Origin: Daldinia sp. FL1419
Taxonomy: Eukaryota; Ascomycota; Sordariomycetes; Xylariales; Hypoxylaceae
Assembly (NCBI GenBank): GCA_025201765.1
Contig: MU623430.1
Coordinates: 1-64,000 of the forward strand
Reading direction: 5' to 3'
DNA length: 64,000 nucleotides
In this document: positions 11,722 through 24,203 of the stretch, piece by piece
How the letters are laid out: every line of letters starts with the position of its first letter
Numbering within the stretch: the first letter of the stretch is position 1
Made by a program: the position numbers and the translations under genes
The notes under the pieces: generated by a model
What the model saw: only the letters and a program-made list of their open reading frames with translations
The model's database searches: none
Told to the model about the DNA's origin: nothing

Positions 11722-13287
11722 TCATACCCCGATGCTCATCCACGCAAATGTTCCAACCGCAGAGGCCAGAACCAGCGCAGTTAGAATACCAGCGCCAGCC
11801 CTGTCTCCCGTTGTGATAGGTGCTGGTGTGTGAACAAACGAATCACTTCCAGCCCCAGCGTTCGGATCGCCTTCGCTGGTACCACCAGATTCCATAGTAA
11901 CTGGTGGCTTCGTCTTTCCAACTAAGAGGGACGATACAGCCCCTAGGACATTCATTGTTTGGCCTGCGCCAACACTGTTATCAAATGTGCCACTCGCCCA
12001 TCCGAACCCACAGGTTTTTCCGTCCGGAGGTCCAGTGCACTGCTTAACGGCAGCTTGAGCCGAGTCCTTCAAGACCGGCAATACCTTCTCAGCCGTGAAC
12101 GGGGCGATTTGTGTCATGGTTGTCATCCACCGGTGTAGGTACCCCTTAAAGCTCAACATATCTGTCGTACATGTCATGTGTTCTTCGCATGCAATCTCGT
12201 AAGCGACGTTATTTTTGAAGAAGTCCCGAATCGTTGCGTCCAGGAGCCCGGAGAGTCGCTGCTCCCATTTGGAATCGCCGCCTGTCTAGACAACCGTTAA
12301 TACCAGCATGCAAGTAGGAGTATGGAGAATCCTTACAAAGTTGTACATATGTGCTGCGCCCAGGAGATAGACAGCGTTATTGTAGGAGAATTGGGCCTTG
12401 TTGATATCGGTACAGTTAGTTTCAACGTGAGCGCCGTCGTAGATCCTGTAGTCGCTGTCCATCAAACCAACACTCTGTACCCAGTCCCAAGTCTTCTCCG
12501 CCCAATCTGCATACGTTTGGTTGTTGAGATAACGCGCCAAACGAGCGCCAAGATTGAAGAAGCATCCATTCGCGATGCCTGAGTATTCAACGTCAGCCTT
12601 ACGTGTATACAAGTAAAGACATTTTTCTTACTGTTCTTATAGTCGTATCCATTATTGGCAAAAGGAATCTGCCATCGTAAACCACCGCCACAGGTATCAT
12701 CGTGCCGGCCAGGGTCGGCTTGGGTATTAAAGACTGCTTGGGCCAGATATAACCATTGGGGTTGATCTTGAGGAGGGTCGGGGAAATTAGCTTCGGCGGC
12801 TGTCATGGCGGACATGCCCCAGAATCCTTGATCATCATTACCAAGGGAAGCAGTGACATTGGGAGGCATATAGTCCTTATTCGGACCAACTTGCCAAAGC
12901 ATCGCCTGAGTAACCACATCATTGTAGGTAGTATCGCCGGTGTAGTGCCAATAATCGATCATTGCTCCCCAAAGCGCACCGCCTTCCCACCAGTAATAAT
13001 CACCCGCCGGAGGTGGTCCGGGGAGAATTCCGGGTGTTTGTCCGGATTCATTTCCATGGTAATAAGTCATTACATTTTGAGCGAGAGCTTTGGATGTTGA
13101 CATGATGTCGTCTACAAAGAAAAAAGTATTAGCAACATGATTTACAGGAATATACCGTTTTAAACATGTTCCGAATGGAGAAAATAGTAAACGTACCATC
13201 CGAATCTATCTGGTAAGATTGCGCAGACGCGATATCTCCTGTTAATAAGAGTGCGACCGGGATCGCACGTATAAAGAAAGACGCCAT
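11722..13287 (-). CDS. GPI-anchored endo-alpha-1,6-mannanase-like protein (GH76, Dfg5/Dcw1 family)
   Basis: Exons in coding order are 13197-13287, 12632-13111, 12337-12578 and 11722-12285, encoding 458 residues. The N-terminus (MASFFIRAIPVALLLTG...) is a signal peptide with likely cleavage after about residue 23. Glycosidase family 76 hallmarks include WWEGGALWGA (about 71-80) and the adjacent aspartates in GNDDQGFWG (about 121-129), which are the catalytic pair in this family. The C-terminus is a Ser/Thr/Gly-rich stretch followed by a hydrophobic tail, as expected for GPI attachment. Dfg5/Dcw1 proteins are thought to transfer GPI mannoproteins onto cell-wall glucan. The intron 2 acceptor was placed at ACTCAG (12579-12580) because that restores KNSIANGCFFNL. 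The frame continues upstream to 13368, but the ATG at 13287 directly precedes the signal peptide. Confidence 0.93.
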
Positions 13288-16041
13288 AATGCCGGTGATA
13301 GAGAGATTTGACGTTGACGAGATTAACGAGCGACAGAACCAGAAAAAGAGGAAAGAGGACGGTCGCAACCAGAACCGCTTTTTCTCTTACAATACTAATC
13401 CGTTATACCAACCAGGATTAGGTATAGACGGCAATGAATTCGCGATTATTACAACGAATACTATCACCTTCCCTGCGCGAAAACAGACCAAAGGAGAGAA
13501 CACCAAGTTTTAGTTTGGGACAAGAAAAGGGAAATGGGGTATAGAGAGGAGAAATCCGAATTGATTGTTCTAGCAGCAGCAGATTTACAGTTTATGGTAT
13601 AATAAGGTACATGTCGTTAAGTATCTGATTGTTCAACTAATACCTATGTAATACCTACCTTACTATGTACCTAACCTAGTAGGTATGCACCCGGCATGCA
13701 CATACGAAAACAGTTTCTATGCAAGGTGATGTATTTACCGTGTAAGTACTGTCACCTAGTGATATTGCGCGTCACACAGGTCATAATGCACTTCTAAGCT
13801 AACTTATTGGTTTAAATAACCGTCTATCAATACCAACTCGGCGTTAAATGCATCTTTAACATGGCGGTAGATTCACGAGGTAAGGGCTTTGGTGTGTTGG
13901 TTGGTACGTGGGTACTTGCTATTATTGATGACGACTGTGACCCGCAGCCAAGCCAGATCTGCATAATAATCCTTGTTATGGCCCTAGCACTTGCCGCTAC
14001 AATTCGTCCATAAGCCAAAAGTGGTCTGGCGCCCCTGCTTCCAAGAAAATACAAGCTTTTCTATTTAGCATCCTTCCATCGATCGGTAGCCGTCTTGGCA
14101 ACACTAGCCGTGGATGCTAGGCTTTGACACTAGAGCGTGGAGGTAACCTAATACGTAAATCTGGAAGCTAGACGGGTGACCCCACACAAAGTTTATACAA
14201 TCTCCATAACCGAGAACCAAGATAGAGATTGAACTATTTTTGTCCTGTATTCAGCGGGTCCGAAAATCATTGATGACCTTGGATTTAATGTGTAGAATTC
14301 GAAAGGGTCAGATATAAGAGCGACTTGAGAGGTGCCGATCAGGAAAGACAGACAATCCAGCCCCCCTTATTACAACTTCGGTATTCCCACCAGCAATGTT
14401 GTACACACACTTTAACGAATGCGGCATGGATCAGCATGGTGATCCCCTAAATTTGAAAGGTTGATATTTACGAAAATGTACAATTCATAGTACAAATGTA
14501 CAATCGGGAACTCGGCAAATGAATATAACAATGGTGTTTGACAGCCTGGCTAAAAAATAAAAGAATTACCGTTTCCAATAATATTTATTTTACAAGACTT
14601 ATAATGAAATCTTCGATATCTTTCCTGCACAATCTTAAGCGACCTTCATTCGTCCCTTTTCTGACTTTAATAAGCTCAAGCTTTTAACAACGGTCGTTTC
14701 AGCAACTCGGAGGCACAGTATTTTCTGTGGCTGGTATGGAAGCTTATTAGAATGCAGACGCGCGCAGGCCTGCAGTGCAACCCACGTGCGCATCACCAGA
14801 GCCAAACTGCCTAACTCTATTTTTATTGGCTTCTCTCAATTCTTTATTCCCGATTTTACGGGAGTCTCATGTTACGAAACATCATCCCAAGGTTCAGACT
14901 TGATATACCCAGCACAAGCTAATAATGCGAGATGATTAACAGAAAGCCCTGAGATAATAGTTGGCCAAAATTGATATTGACCTTTGGGGCTATTTATAAC
15001 AATTTTGACTTCTAAATAGGTGCATAATGTTTAAGTGCAGGTGTATAGGGTACAGTAAAAAGATATATATTTAGGTGTGCATACGGATAATATAATCCGT
15101 TTATATAAACATCAATAAGTGAAGACGGATTATTCCTATATAAGTTGACATTTAGGATAGGTCAAAGACTAAAAGAATCTGCGCCCTTTCTTTACATAAA
15201 CCTCTCCGTTTCACAATGGTTGGAAAGCTGCCGAGAGTCGGGACCTGCAGAGGACGAAATCGTGGAAAGCATACCCCAGGATAAGGCGCAGAAGGATGGC
15301 TGCAATACCACTTGGGGGCCGGAAGCGTTCGTGATAATCAGCGAAGAACCAGCATACTGGAACTCCAATAAAACGAGGAATGCAGTTATTTCCTTAGATG
15401 GTTTCACAATTTATTAGTATTTCAACTCCAGATCATATATACTCATACTGTAGCCGTGAGAAAAGCTCCAACGAAGTTAATAGTCCAGAAGCTCTAGAAA
15501 TAATAGCAGATTACTTGGTGTTCTGTATTTGGGGCATATTCGGTAGGAGGTAAGTACCTACCTAGCTATATCCATCAAAACCCGAAGGATTCTATTTTAC
15601 CATCACCATGCATATCGCGGCCCTTGGCGTCGAGAACTCGGTTCTACTGGTAGGAAATCTACGCATTTTGGATCGATGTCTAGAATGCGCCCATCCTGCT
15701 ACGTGTTTACGCGGGAGGATCTAGTTCACCACGTTTTCGTAGGATTGCGTAAGCCCCCAATTCAGATTTAAGGCTGACTCCTTCGGAGTATCAGAAAGCA
15801 ACATGATCCCGCATCTCTTGAATCCTAGATTGCTCAATAGGCCAATACCATATTAACATCTCCCTGCTCAGCTTCCCCGAATTCTGGTGTCTATATGGCA
15901 CTTATTCATTCTATAAATTTGATTATATTCCACGCAAGATTACCCCTTAGTTGAATTATAGGTACCCGGGTAGGCATTGGATTGGCAATAATTTGAAACC
16001 TAGTAGGGGCATCGGCGGCTACAGGCCAAAAGATTCTAGCT
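13288..16041. other. Long intergenic spacer
   Basis: No supported gene over about 2.7 kb. ACCT/AGGT blocks lie near 13655-13690 and 15550-15565. Open frames at 13827-14054 and 15145-15417 lack recognisable domains or neighbouring splice structure. The right end contains the promoter region of the NLR-like relic. Confidence 0.55.
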
Positions 16042-19004
16042 ATGGAGTTCATCAGTTCGATCGCGTCTATCGCGCAGTTGATAGAGATTACAGCTAGAGC
16101 CTTCCACTATTGCATCACAGTACTTGGCGCTTCCAAGGTGATCGACGAATTAGGTCGTACGTCGAGCATGAGTCAAGCGACAGATCGACGTGGATGATTC
16201 TGCGACCCATAGCCGCCCTTTGGGACCTAATGACCTTATTCATAAGCTAGAAACATACATGACTGATCTATCACGGCAATGTTGTCCAACAGAGACAGGA
16301 TGGAATTGGACAATGGTTTCTCGAGTCGGTGGAGTTTCAAGACTAGATGCAGTCGACTGGGGGTACGATGTGGTGTTCAGGAGCACCAGATACAGGGAAA
16401 ACTTTTATGGCCTCAATAGTCCGTTGAGTATCTTCGGGACAGGATACACGAGTGTGGAAATAACCGTCTAGCATTCGTCTATTGCGACTATCGTCAACGC
16501 CAAGATCAGAAAGCATGGATGATGCTCGGGAACCTTTGGACGCAGCTTTTTCGCCAACGAGGTCCTTCTACTACGGAGGTTGAGCATGTCTTCGGTGAGA
16601 TACGACTCGAACGCAAATACTCAATAAGATCAGGGACTAAGTAACAAACAGCACGCAGGGGCAGACCTATATCGTTGTTGATGCTCTTGATGAATGCGCG
16701 GATGAGAACGAAAGAAATAGCTTCATTGATAGTCTTCGCAGCTTGTAACCGCTAGTAAACGTATTGGTTACATCTTGAACTACCGATTTTGATAACGCAG
16801 GGTTCACCGATGTTCGACCTTTTCGTTTTATACTTACCAACGGAGACATGGGTACCCACATAACCGCGCGAATACGAGGATCAAAGAAAATATCAAGTTA
16901 CGTACAGCTCAGGCCAGAACTAGAAGAGGATATTCGACGGCTCGTTACTGAGAGGGCAAACGGAATGTGGGTTACAGTTGGGAATGCCATCGCTTTAGCC
17001 TCGATAATACGCCGATTGCACTGCGTGCCTAGGTTTCTCCTATGCGGAATGCATCTGGACTCGCTGAGCAGAGCTTTTATATGCCCTCTCTATTAGCCCA
17101 GATGTTACAGAGCTTGACAAGGACGCAATTTGCGAAGAGAGCGATGTTACTAACTAGGTACTGTGCTCGGTTAGTAGCTGTGGAAGGTGAAAGTAAGACT
17201 ATAAGATTCGTTCATTACACCACGCAAGAGTACTTCAATAGTCTTAAGGAGTCAGCAAAATTTGCCCATAGCCATGGGGAGATAGCTCTAATGTGTATTT
17301 CATTCCTTGGGCTTAACGACTCGGCCCCTTCGGCGAACGGGCCCTTAGCCCAGGTCTGGCCCCCACAGGAGGAGACGCGATTTGTCGCATACGCAGCCAT
17401 ATATTTCGGGTATCATTATGTCGGGGAGTCAAAGGTCTCTGATCCAAGAGATTCCGATTCCTTGGAAGAAATTCCGGACCTGTTATTGAATTTCCTCAAT
17501 CGTCTGGAGTATGTCCAACGCGTAACCACGTCAACACTTAGGAATATAGGGGGATGAATTCCGACAATATTCCAGGACCCCGATAGAGGCACGACCTCAG
17601 GTAGCCTTCGAATATTGGAAACGCTTTTGGATAGCCCATATGACGGTCTCTTACTGAAATGGTGTGATCAGAGAGGTGAGACGCCATTTGAGGCGACCCT
17701 CCGCCGCAACAATATCCAAGCTGTCGATATTATCCTCAAGAAGCACAGTGAACATAAGTTTCCCGGATTTTACCCAACACAGCCAGTTTCTGGAGTACAC
17801 CTTGCTGCTCGAGTTGCGAGTTGCTCCGTAGTTGGCTTACTTCTAGGTCACATTAGTGACGACTATCTCCAGTCTCCGGGTTCTAATAGTGTACTACGCT
17901 ATGCTGCCGGTGGGAATAAGCCCGAAAATGGTCTTCCTGCTTCAAAAGTTAAATCACCTCTAATTTTATGGCTCACTGGAGGCTAAAGAGAATAGACTTA
18001 TCCATTATGCTGCGGCAAGCGGCAATATCGATGCTGTAGCAACATTATTGCACCAAAAGGGGTTCAATATAGATTTCCAAAACGACCAAGGATCGACTGC
18101 CACATACGAAAACCTGATTGATGTATGTTCAAGTCTCCTAAAGGCTAATGCGAGTATTAATATCAAATACCTAAATGGTCTTCCCCCACTTACTGTCGCT
18201 ATTAAGAAACGTCTTCCAGAACTCGGATGCATCATGGCTCATCGTCCAATAGCGGAGGCTAGTGGTGCTGACGACGATACTACTTAGATAAAATAGTAAC
18301 CATGGGGAAGTTCCTTAATCCATGAACCCTCTGATTCCTCTAATTTAAAAGCGGATTCTGAGAGGTGGTCAAAGGAAGAGGACGATATAACCCTAGCAGC
18401 ATTGTGTCTGCAGAGAAAGTTCAAAACGTCTCAAACCACCTATGTGTCAGCTTGTCTCCTATCCCGTATCTTGGACCTAGCAGATCATTGGGTAAAGTCT
18501 ACTAGTGTTTGCGTTAGCATGGAAAGGGGTGGTGAAGTGAGGAGATGGGGTGATCTCCTAACACTGGATATTACGAGCAAAGCCATCAACAGCTTCTCAT
18601 CCAACCCCGTACGGCGCATAGTCTTCTAGATTGTCAGTCACGACCAAGGCTACTGTTCCGACCCTAGTCGAGGCGAGAGCTGGACGTGGCTCACGGCTGA
18701 CATCCACCGGAGAGGCAATGCTTTTGCTCAAGATATAGCAAGTCCTCAGGATCAGAATACCACCAACAGATAAATATATCTCGCTCATAACCGCGGCGCG
18801 AGCATACAATGGCATACACATACGCTATCGTGGAATCTCGCCGATCTCACAGGAGATGTTCTCGAGCGTAGTTCTTGGGTCAGAGCCTTGGCGCCGGGAG
18901 ACAGAGTCGTCGTTCTACCTCACGTTCGGTACCCGGGTTGGGAGAATTGGGTGCGCCGCGTGAGAATCGATGTTTACACGACTTGCTTAAGGAGTAATGA
19001 ATAA
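16042..19004 (+). pseudogene. Broken NACHT-ankyrin (NLR/STAND-like) gene
   Basis: Pieces of a fungal STAND receptor appear in order but in shifting frames. An N-terminal helix of NLR type starts at 16042 (MEFISSIASIAQLIEIT...). The Walker A motif GAPDTGKT is at 16380-16403. A VYCDYRQ segment follows, then Walker B VVDALDEC at about 16671-16703. The winged-helix-like region at 17042-17557 contains RFVHYTTQEYF. Ankyrin-like repeats lie at about 17615-18250. A C-terminal domain with SHDQGYCSD and RYPGWENWVRR ends at 19004. One extra C at 16421-16422 shifts the frame just after Walker A and creates TGA at 16425-16427. Stops also follow Walker B and occur between the ankyrin blocks. Some breaks could be introns, but the Walker A lesion has no splice-site explanation. 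NLR proteins sense non-self and trigger cell death; this copy appears inactive. Confidence 0.8.
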
Positions 19005-19640
19005 GAGAACGAAAAGAGGTTGGTTCATTAGGGATTTCAAATGCATTATACGATGTCGTGCGCCGTACTTGGGTGGAACCTTGAGTTTCAAGGGGGCTAG
19101 ATGGAGGATTAAGACGAGATGGATGAGGACACCGAGGTGATGCTGTGGGTATGTTGGTGTTTTACGGGAATATGCAGTTTTCCGAATATCGCTAAGGAGT
19201 AAGGTCTATAAAAAAGCACTTATTAGGTAGGTACCTACCTAACCTACCTCTATCTAGGCACTAAGGCATGTACAATACTACATGTAGTACCTATATAATT
19301 TGGTATGTACCTACATAGTAGGCGGCCTGCACTGCCTCCTTGCAGATACCACGTATACCAAGGCAGGCAACCACGAATGATAGGTGCACAAAAAAGGCGC
19401 GCTATTGCCTGTAGTCGATTTACTCTGCAGTGAAAACCACTTAATTTCATGTAGGTATGCGTCAGCAGCCGAGTAGTTACTTCCATAACTTCCATCATAT
19501 CGGTATTTACATAAGCAGGCGTCAATTTGGGTTGTTCTTTAAACTTAAAATGTTAAACTCGGTTTCCTTTCGTATTTCATTCGTTCTAAAGCTAGAATAT
19601 CAAGATCCAACGGTTGCGTGGTCAACCGAAACTTTTTGAG
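19005..19640. other. Intergenic spacer and FluG promoter
   Basis: No gene seen. Contains an AGGTAGGTACCTACCT-type cluster at 19225-19253, then the 5' region of the FluG-like gene. Confidence 0.6.
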
Positions 19641-22280
19641 ATGGCCTCAACTTACACCAATTTCAAGTTGCTCAATGCCGCTGTCGATACTACACCCCTC
19701 ATTGACAACCATGCTCACCCACTACTCACCACCGACAATGTGAATAAGCACTCTTTCTTGTCAATTGCTACCGAAGCAAACGGTGCCGCACTGCAAGACT
19801 CCAAGAAAAGTCTTGCCCACCTCCGTGCCCTGAGACATCTAGCTAGTGTTCTCGGCTGCGAGCAGACGTGGGAAGCTACGGAGGCCGCTGTAGAGCGGAA
19901 ACGACTCGAATCACGCGATGCTTGGATTAAACGCTGTTTCGAAGGTATTGAGACTATCCTGATTGATGACGGATTAGACGCACAAGGCCAAGCCGAGGAT
20001 TACTCATGGCATAGCCAATTCACCAAGAGTAAATGCAAGCGCATTGTCAGGATTGAGACCGTGGCAGCGGATGTCATCGCCAAAAACCTCATAAAAGGCG
20101 CCAGCGCGGAGAAGTTCGTGGATCTATTCTCGGCGGAGATCTCACGGTTTGCCGCTGACTCCGATGTTGTGGCTTTCAAGTCCATCATCTGCTATCGACA
20201 AGGACTAGCTATTTTGCCTTGGGAAAGCGTGGACATGAAGAAACTGCAAGTAGAACTCGAGGATATTGTAAGTCAGGGAGTGACGTCCGAGTCACCAGTA
20301 TCTGGGTTTTCTCTACGGAAAAGAATAAGTCACCCGTGCCTTAACAGTTTGATCGTTCATCTAGCTGCTAGCGCCGCTCAAGATCATGGGAAGACAATAC
20401 AGTTCCATACAGGCCTCGGTGATAACGACATTACACTTAATAAATCGTCGCCGTCCCACCTGCAGAGTTTTATCAGAGAATACCCCGCGCTCCAAGTCGT
20501 GCTTCTTCACGCAGGCTATCCCTGGACAAAAGAGACCGCGTACTTAGCAGCCATGTACCCAAATGTCTATGCTGATATCGGCGAGGTATTCCCGTGTATC
20601 AGCCGTCAGGGTCAAGAGGGCGTCTTAAAAGAGATGCTGGAAATATGTCCGTGGTCCAAGATTATATGCAGCACGGACGGTCATGGATTCCCCGAGATGT
20701 ATTTGATCGCAACAGCTCAATTACGCTCTGTCCTAAAGACGGTAAGTAGCTCTGTCGGATACCCCTTTTATTTTACTAACGTCCTTTAGGTTCTAGGGGA
20801 GTTGATCCAGACGCAGCAACTCAACGAGAGACAAGCCGTCCAACTCGTTCAGGATATCCTATTTTATAATTCTAAGAAGCTTTATAAACTCGAGACGGAC
20901 ACTACTCTTTTCGGCCTTTTACAGTTAAGGACGGCCTCAAATGCCAGCTGGAGCAACCAGGCAGTTATAGAGAAACTCCAAAGTCTGAATGCCAAGTACT
21001 TGCGTATCTATTGGCAAGACTACACCTCTAGTAATAAGTGTCGTCTGATTCAAATTAAACAAGCGATCAAGACATTGTCTAGCGGGAAGCCTCTAACCTT
21101 ATCCCTTGTCAAAGCTACTTTTGGAATGATACAGACCGATGCGTTAATCCCTCAAGCATCGGCGACCGGCATGTACACAGCCCATCCGGATTGGTCGAGT
21201 CTGAAACCGGGACCTACCGATGGCCATGTTAGCTGTTACGCAGATTTTACGGAATTAGACGGCTCCGAGGCAGCACTGTGCCCGAGAACAATTCTACGTA
21301 AGGCGGTGCAGAAAGCAGCGGACCAAGGATTAAACTTTATCCTCGGTTTTGAGGTTGAGTTCCTTGTTATGGAATATAATGCGACGAAGTCGGGCGAAAA
21401 GTTTCAAACACTCCGTAGTGATGGTCATAGTTGGTCGGTATCGAGAGCGTTCGCTGATTGGGGCCGCGAAGGAAGCTTTGCTACGGCTGTTGACGAGATC
21501 CTAGATAGTCTAGACGCGGCAGGTATCGAGGTTGATCAGTTTCATCCCGAAAGTGCGCCGGGGCAGTTCGAGCTTGTGCTATCACCGCTACCACCATTAG
21601 AAGCCTGTGATAATTTGCTTCACGCTCGTCAAATTCTCGAATCTGTCTCGGCGCGCCACGGGTTTCGTGTAACACTCTACCCTAAACCGTTTGCTGATAA
21701 ATGTGGATCGGCTTCGCACATGCATATGTCCATCTCTTCTCCTGGGGGCGACCAACCGGAAGTCTACGAACCATTTTACGCCGGTATTCTGGAGCATTTT
21801 AAGGCCATTTTCGCCTTTACCAATAGTAACCTAACGAGCTACGCGCGTATGGTGGATAGTTACTGGGCCGGCGGGAGATGGATTGCTTGGGGTACGCAGA
21901 ATAAGGAACTGCCGCTACGTAAAGTCGAAGGCAGTCACTGGGAGCTCAAAGTCCTCGATGGTTTGGCCAACCCCTACTTCGCCGTCGCTGCGCTTCTTAC
22001 CGCCGGTACTGACGGTGTCCGGAGGAAAGCGCCACTAACCTGGAAGGATTGTGCGGGAGATCCCGCCCGCTTAACGGCGGAAGAAAGGGGTAAGCTGGGT
22101 ATCGATAAGATGTTCCCAGCAGACTTACGGGAGGCGTTAAAAGCACTACAGGACGACGAGAATCTTGGTCTGGACCCTAAGTTCGTACAACGATATATCC
22201 ATATTAAGGAGGCTGAACTAGCGATGCTAGAGCCTATGGAGCCACGTGCGTTGCGCGAGTGGATGATGGAGAGATACTAA
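19641..22280 (+). CDS. fluG: FluG-like amidohydrolase-glutamine synthetase fusion protein
   Basis: Exons 19641-20741 and 20790-22280 give 863 residues, close to the size of Aspergillus nidulans FluG. The 48-bp intron (GTAAGT...TTTAG) is in phase 0 and joins SVLKT to VLGELIQ. The N-terminal third to half is an amidohydrolase fold with the metal-site motif DNHAHP (about residues 22-27), HAGYPW and a STDGHGFPE loop. The C-terminal part is type I glutamine-synthetase-like, with EVEFLVM, SAPGQFE, SHMHMSI and EGSHWELKVLDGLANPYFA. FluG is needed for the diffusible signal that starts conidiation in Aspergillus. Paralogues of the same architecture exist in many ascomycetes, so a developmental role here is inferred from the architecture only. 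The ATG at 19641 was chosen over an upstream in-frame non-ATG codon. Confidence 0.9.
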
Positions 22281-22581
22281 GGACGATGGAATAAAATAGG
22301 GCGGGTACTAGGTTATTGCTCTACATATGGATTTGATACTAGCCTAGGTAGTTAATGGGTTTGGATAGATCTCATACAAAAGGGGTCATGTTAGCTAAAT
22401 ATAACTCGAATGCATCTCCTCTGAAAGCTACGATACCACTGAAGTGGAGACATATTTCCCAGCTGCTGAACTTGAATCAGACGCTGTTATGTAATGATAT
22501 ATTTATTTATGTTGCCTTCACGATGCACGACTCGAAATACTTTTTTTAACACGGCGCAAAATGCCCGTCAATTCCGTACAC
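22281..22581. other. Convergent 3' spacer between the FluG-like and Nop13-like genes
   Basis: About 300 bp where the plus-strand FluG-like gene and the minus-strand RNA-binding protein gene converge. No gene seen; presumably both 3' UTRs. Confidence 0.6.
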
Positions 22582-22785
22582 CTAATCAAATGTAATCTTC
22601 TTGCCTTGAGGCTTAACAACAGCACCGGTAAGATACGTCGCCACGCCCGCGTCTCCATACCCGGGCTTCGCACCCTTTTCGCTCTTCTCTCCAAACGCCG
22701 CTTCCTTTTTCTTCGCATCCGCATTTCCATCCGTCTTCCGCGGCGGTCTGGGCTCCCTCTTCCCACCCTGCGGGCGTTCCCTCTT

Positions 22786-22822
<37 letters not shown>

Positions 22823-23889
22823 GCATCCTTATCCTTACCAAACCTCTTCTTATATCTCGCCTGATCATCCTCCGCGGCCTCGATCTTCAACTCGCGGCCG
22901 CGGAGGCGGTTGACCCACCACTTGCGCATTTTGAACTTCTTTTCTTGCTTGTCGCCGTTGCCGTTGCCGTCTTCGTCTCGTCCGTCTTTCTTTTCCTCCG
23001 CGTCGCGGAAGTCGTCTTCCGTCTCGATCTCCTCCTTGATCTTGACGAACCCTTTTACGGCCCACCCCGCCGCCTCCGGGTCTTTGAACTTGACCCATCC
23101 GAATCCCTTGCACTTCCCGCTGTCCTCGAACGTGGCTACTTTGGCCCATTCGATCTCGCCGCACTTGTCGAAGTGCGCGCGGAGATCGTCTTCGGTTGTT
23201 TGGAAGGAGAGGTTGCCGACGTAGATCTTACGGCTGGTTACAGCCGGGGTCTTGTCTGATGTGGATTGAGCACCGTTTGTGGTGGGAGCTTCTCCGTTCT
23301 CAGGTTGTTTGCTAGGTCGCCCTTCGTAAGAATTGGAGTTCTTGATTAGGACTTTCCGTCCGTTGATTTCAGTCTCGGTAAGCGCCATAGCGGCGACAGA
23401 AGCAGACTCGACGTTGAAATCCACGTATGCGAAACCCTTGTTTTGTTTTGGCAGTTCCACGCCATTGGCAAATCTCCTCTCCGTGCTGAATTTACTCGTA
23501 GGTAAATTGACTCTTGTAATGTTCTCCTCTTTTATCATGCCTCCCGAGCTTTCGATTAACCATTTGAATAATTCCACCCTCGACATAGTAAACGGTAAGT
23601 TTCCTATCCATACGCCGTATTCGGAACGTTGGGACTTCTTATCTCCCTTGCCGCCTTTAGCTGCACCCTTAGGGATGGGTAGTTCGTCTTCTGATTCGGC
23701 TTCATCGTCACTCTTGGGCTTTTCGGGGAGTGGTTTGCCTTTCTTTAGAAGTCGCTTCGCTTTCTTAGACGGTGGTTCCGGTAGCGACAAGTCTACCTCG
23801 ATCTCGTCGATTTGCGATTTGCGCTTCTTGGAGTCGTTGGTCTCTGGCGCGGCATGTTGCTCAGCTTCTGTTACAACTTCGGTCGCCAT
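22582..23889 (-). CDS. NOP13: Nucleolar RNA-binding protein with two RRMs (Nop13-like)
   Basis: Intronless, 435 residues from the ATG at 23889; an in-frame TTG further upstream is unlikely to be used. The N-terminus is Lys- and acid-rich and looks like a nuclear/nucleolar signal (SKKRKSQ, SKKAKRLLKK). RRM1 spans about residues 80-195, with RNP2-like VWIGNL and RNP1-like KGFAYVDF. RRM2 spans about 220-300, with IYVGNL and KGFGWVKF. The C-terminal tail is low-complexity, with a Gly-Gln repeat followed by basic residues. This layout matches Nop13 and related ribosome-biogenesis factors found in nucleoli and pre-ribosomes. The tail repeat is encoded by a CCCTGT hexamer array (22787-22820). Confidence 0.88.
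22787..22820. repeat. CCCTGT hexanucleotide repeat inside the Nop13-like CDS
   Basis: Five to six tandem copies of CCCTGT on the plus strand encode a Gln-Gly dipeptide run on the minus-strand protein. The unit is six bases, so changes in copy number would keep the reading frame. Confidence 0.9.
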
Positions 23890-24203
23890 TTTTATTAGAA
23901 GGCTTCCCAATTGACTTTACTTTTGTATTATGGTTAAAATGCTGGACTGTTGCATTCTCGCACTCGAGGTTGAAAAGTTGTAGGATGCAACTTTCGCGAT
24001 TTTTTTTATGGAGCTGATAAGATAAGAGCTATAACAAACTAGTCGCATATGCCATTTAGCTGGATAGGGGTTCTATATGCACGTATCAGGTTTACCCCTG
24101 AACGGCACTCTGTCCTACCTACCTATGTAGGTAGGTAGCTATAAGTTTCGAGGACGATATAGCTATATAAATCGTATCTCCTATTTATCGCTTCATATAC
24201 TAC
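23890..24203. other. Intergenic spacer
   Basis: Holds the Nop13-like promoter (minus strand) and the 3' side of the kinase gene. ACCTACCTATGTAGGTAGGT, a near-perfect palindrome, lies at about 24117-24137. No gene seen. Confidence 0.6.

Noticed and set aside
15145..15417. 90-codon open frame between the GH76 gene and the NLR relic
   Set aside because: No domain, no splice partner, and an open frame of similar size on the opposite strand; indistinguishable from chance.
22561..23259. Long plus-strand open frame opposite the Nop13-like gene
   Set aside because: It is the antisense shadow of a GC-rich coding exon and gives Leu/Arg-rich nonsense.
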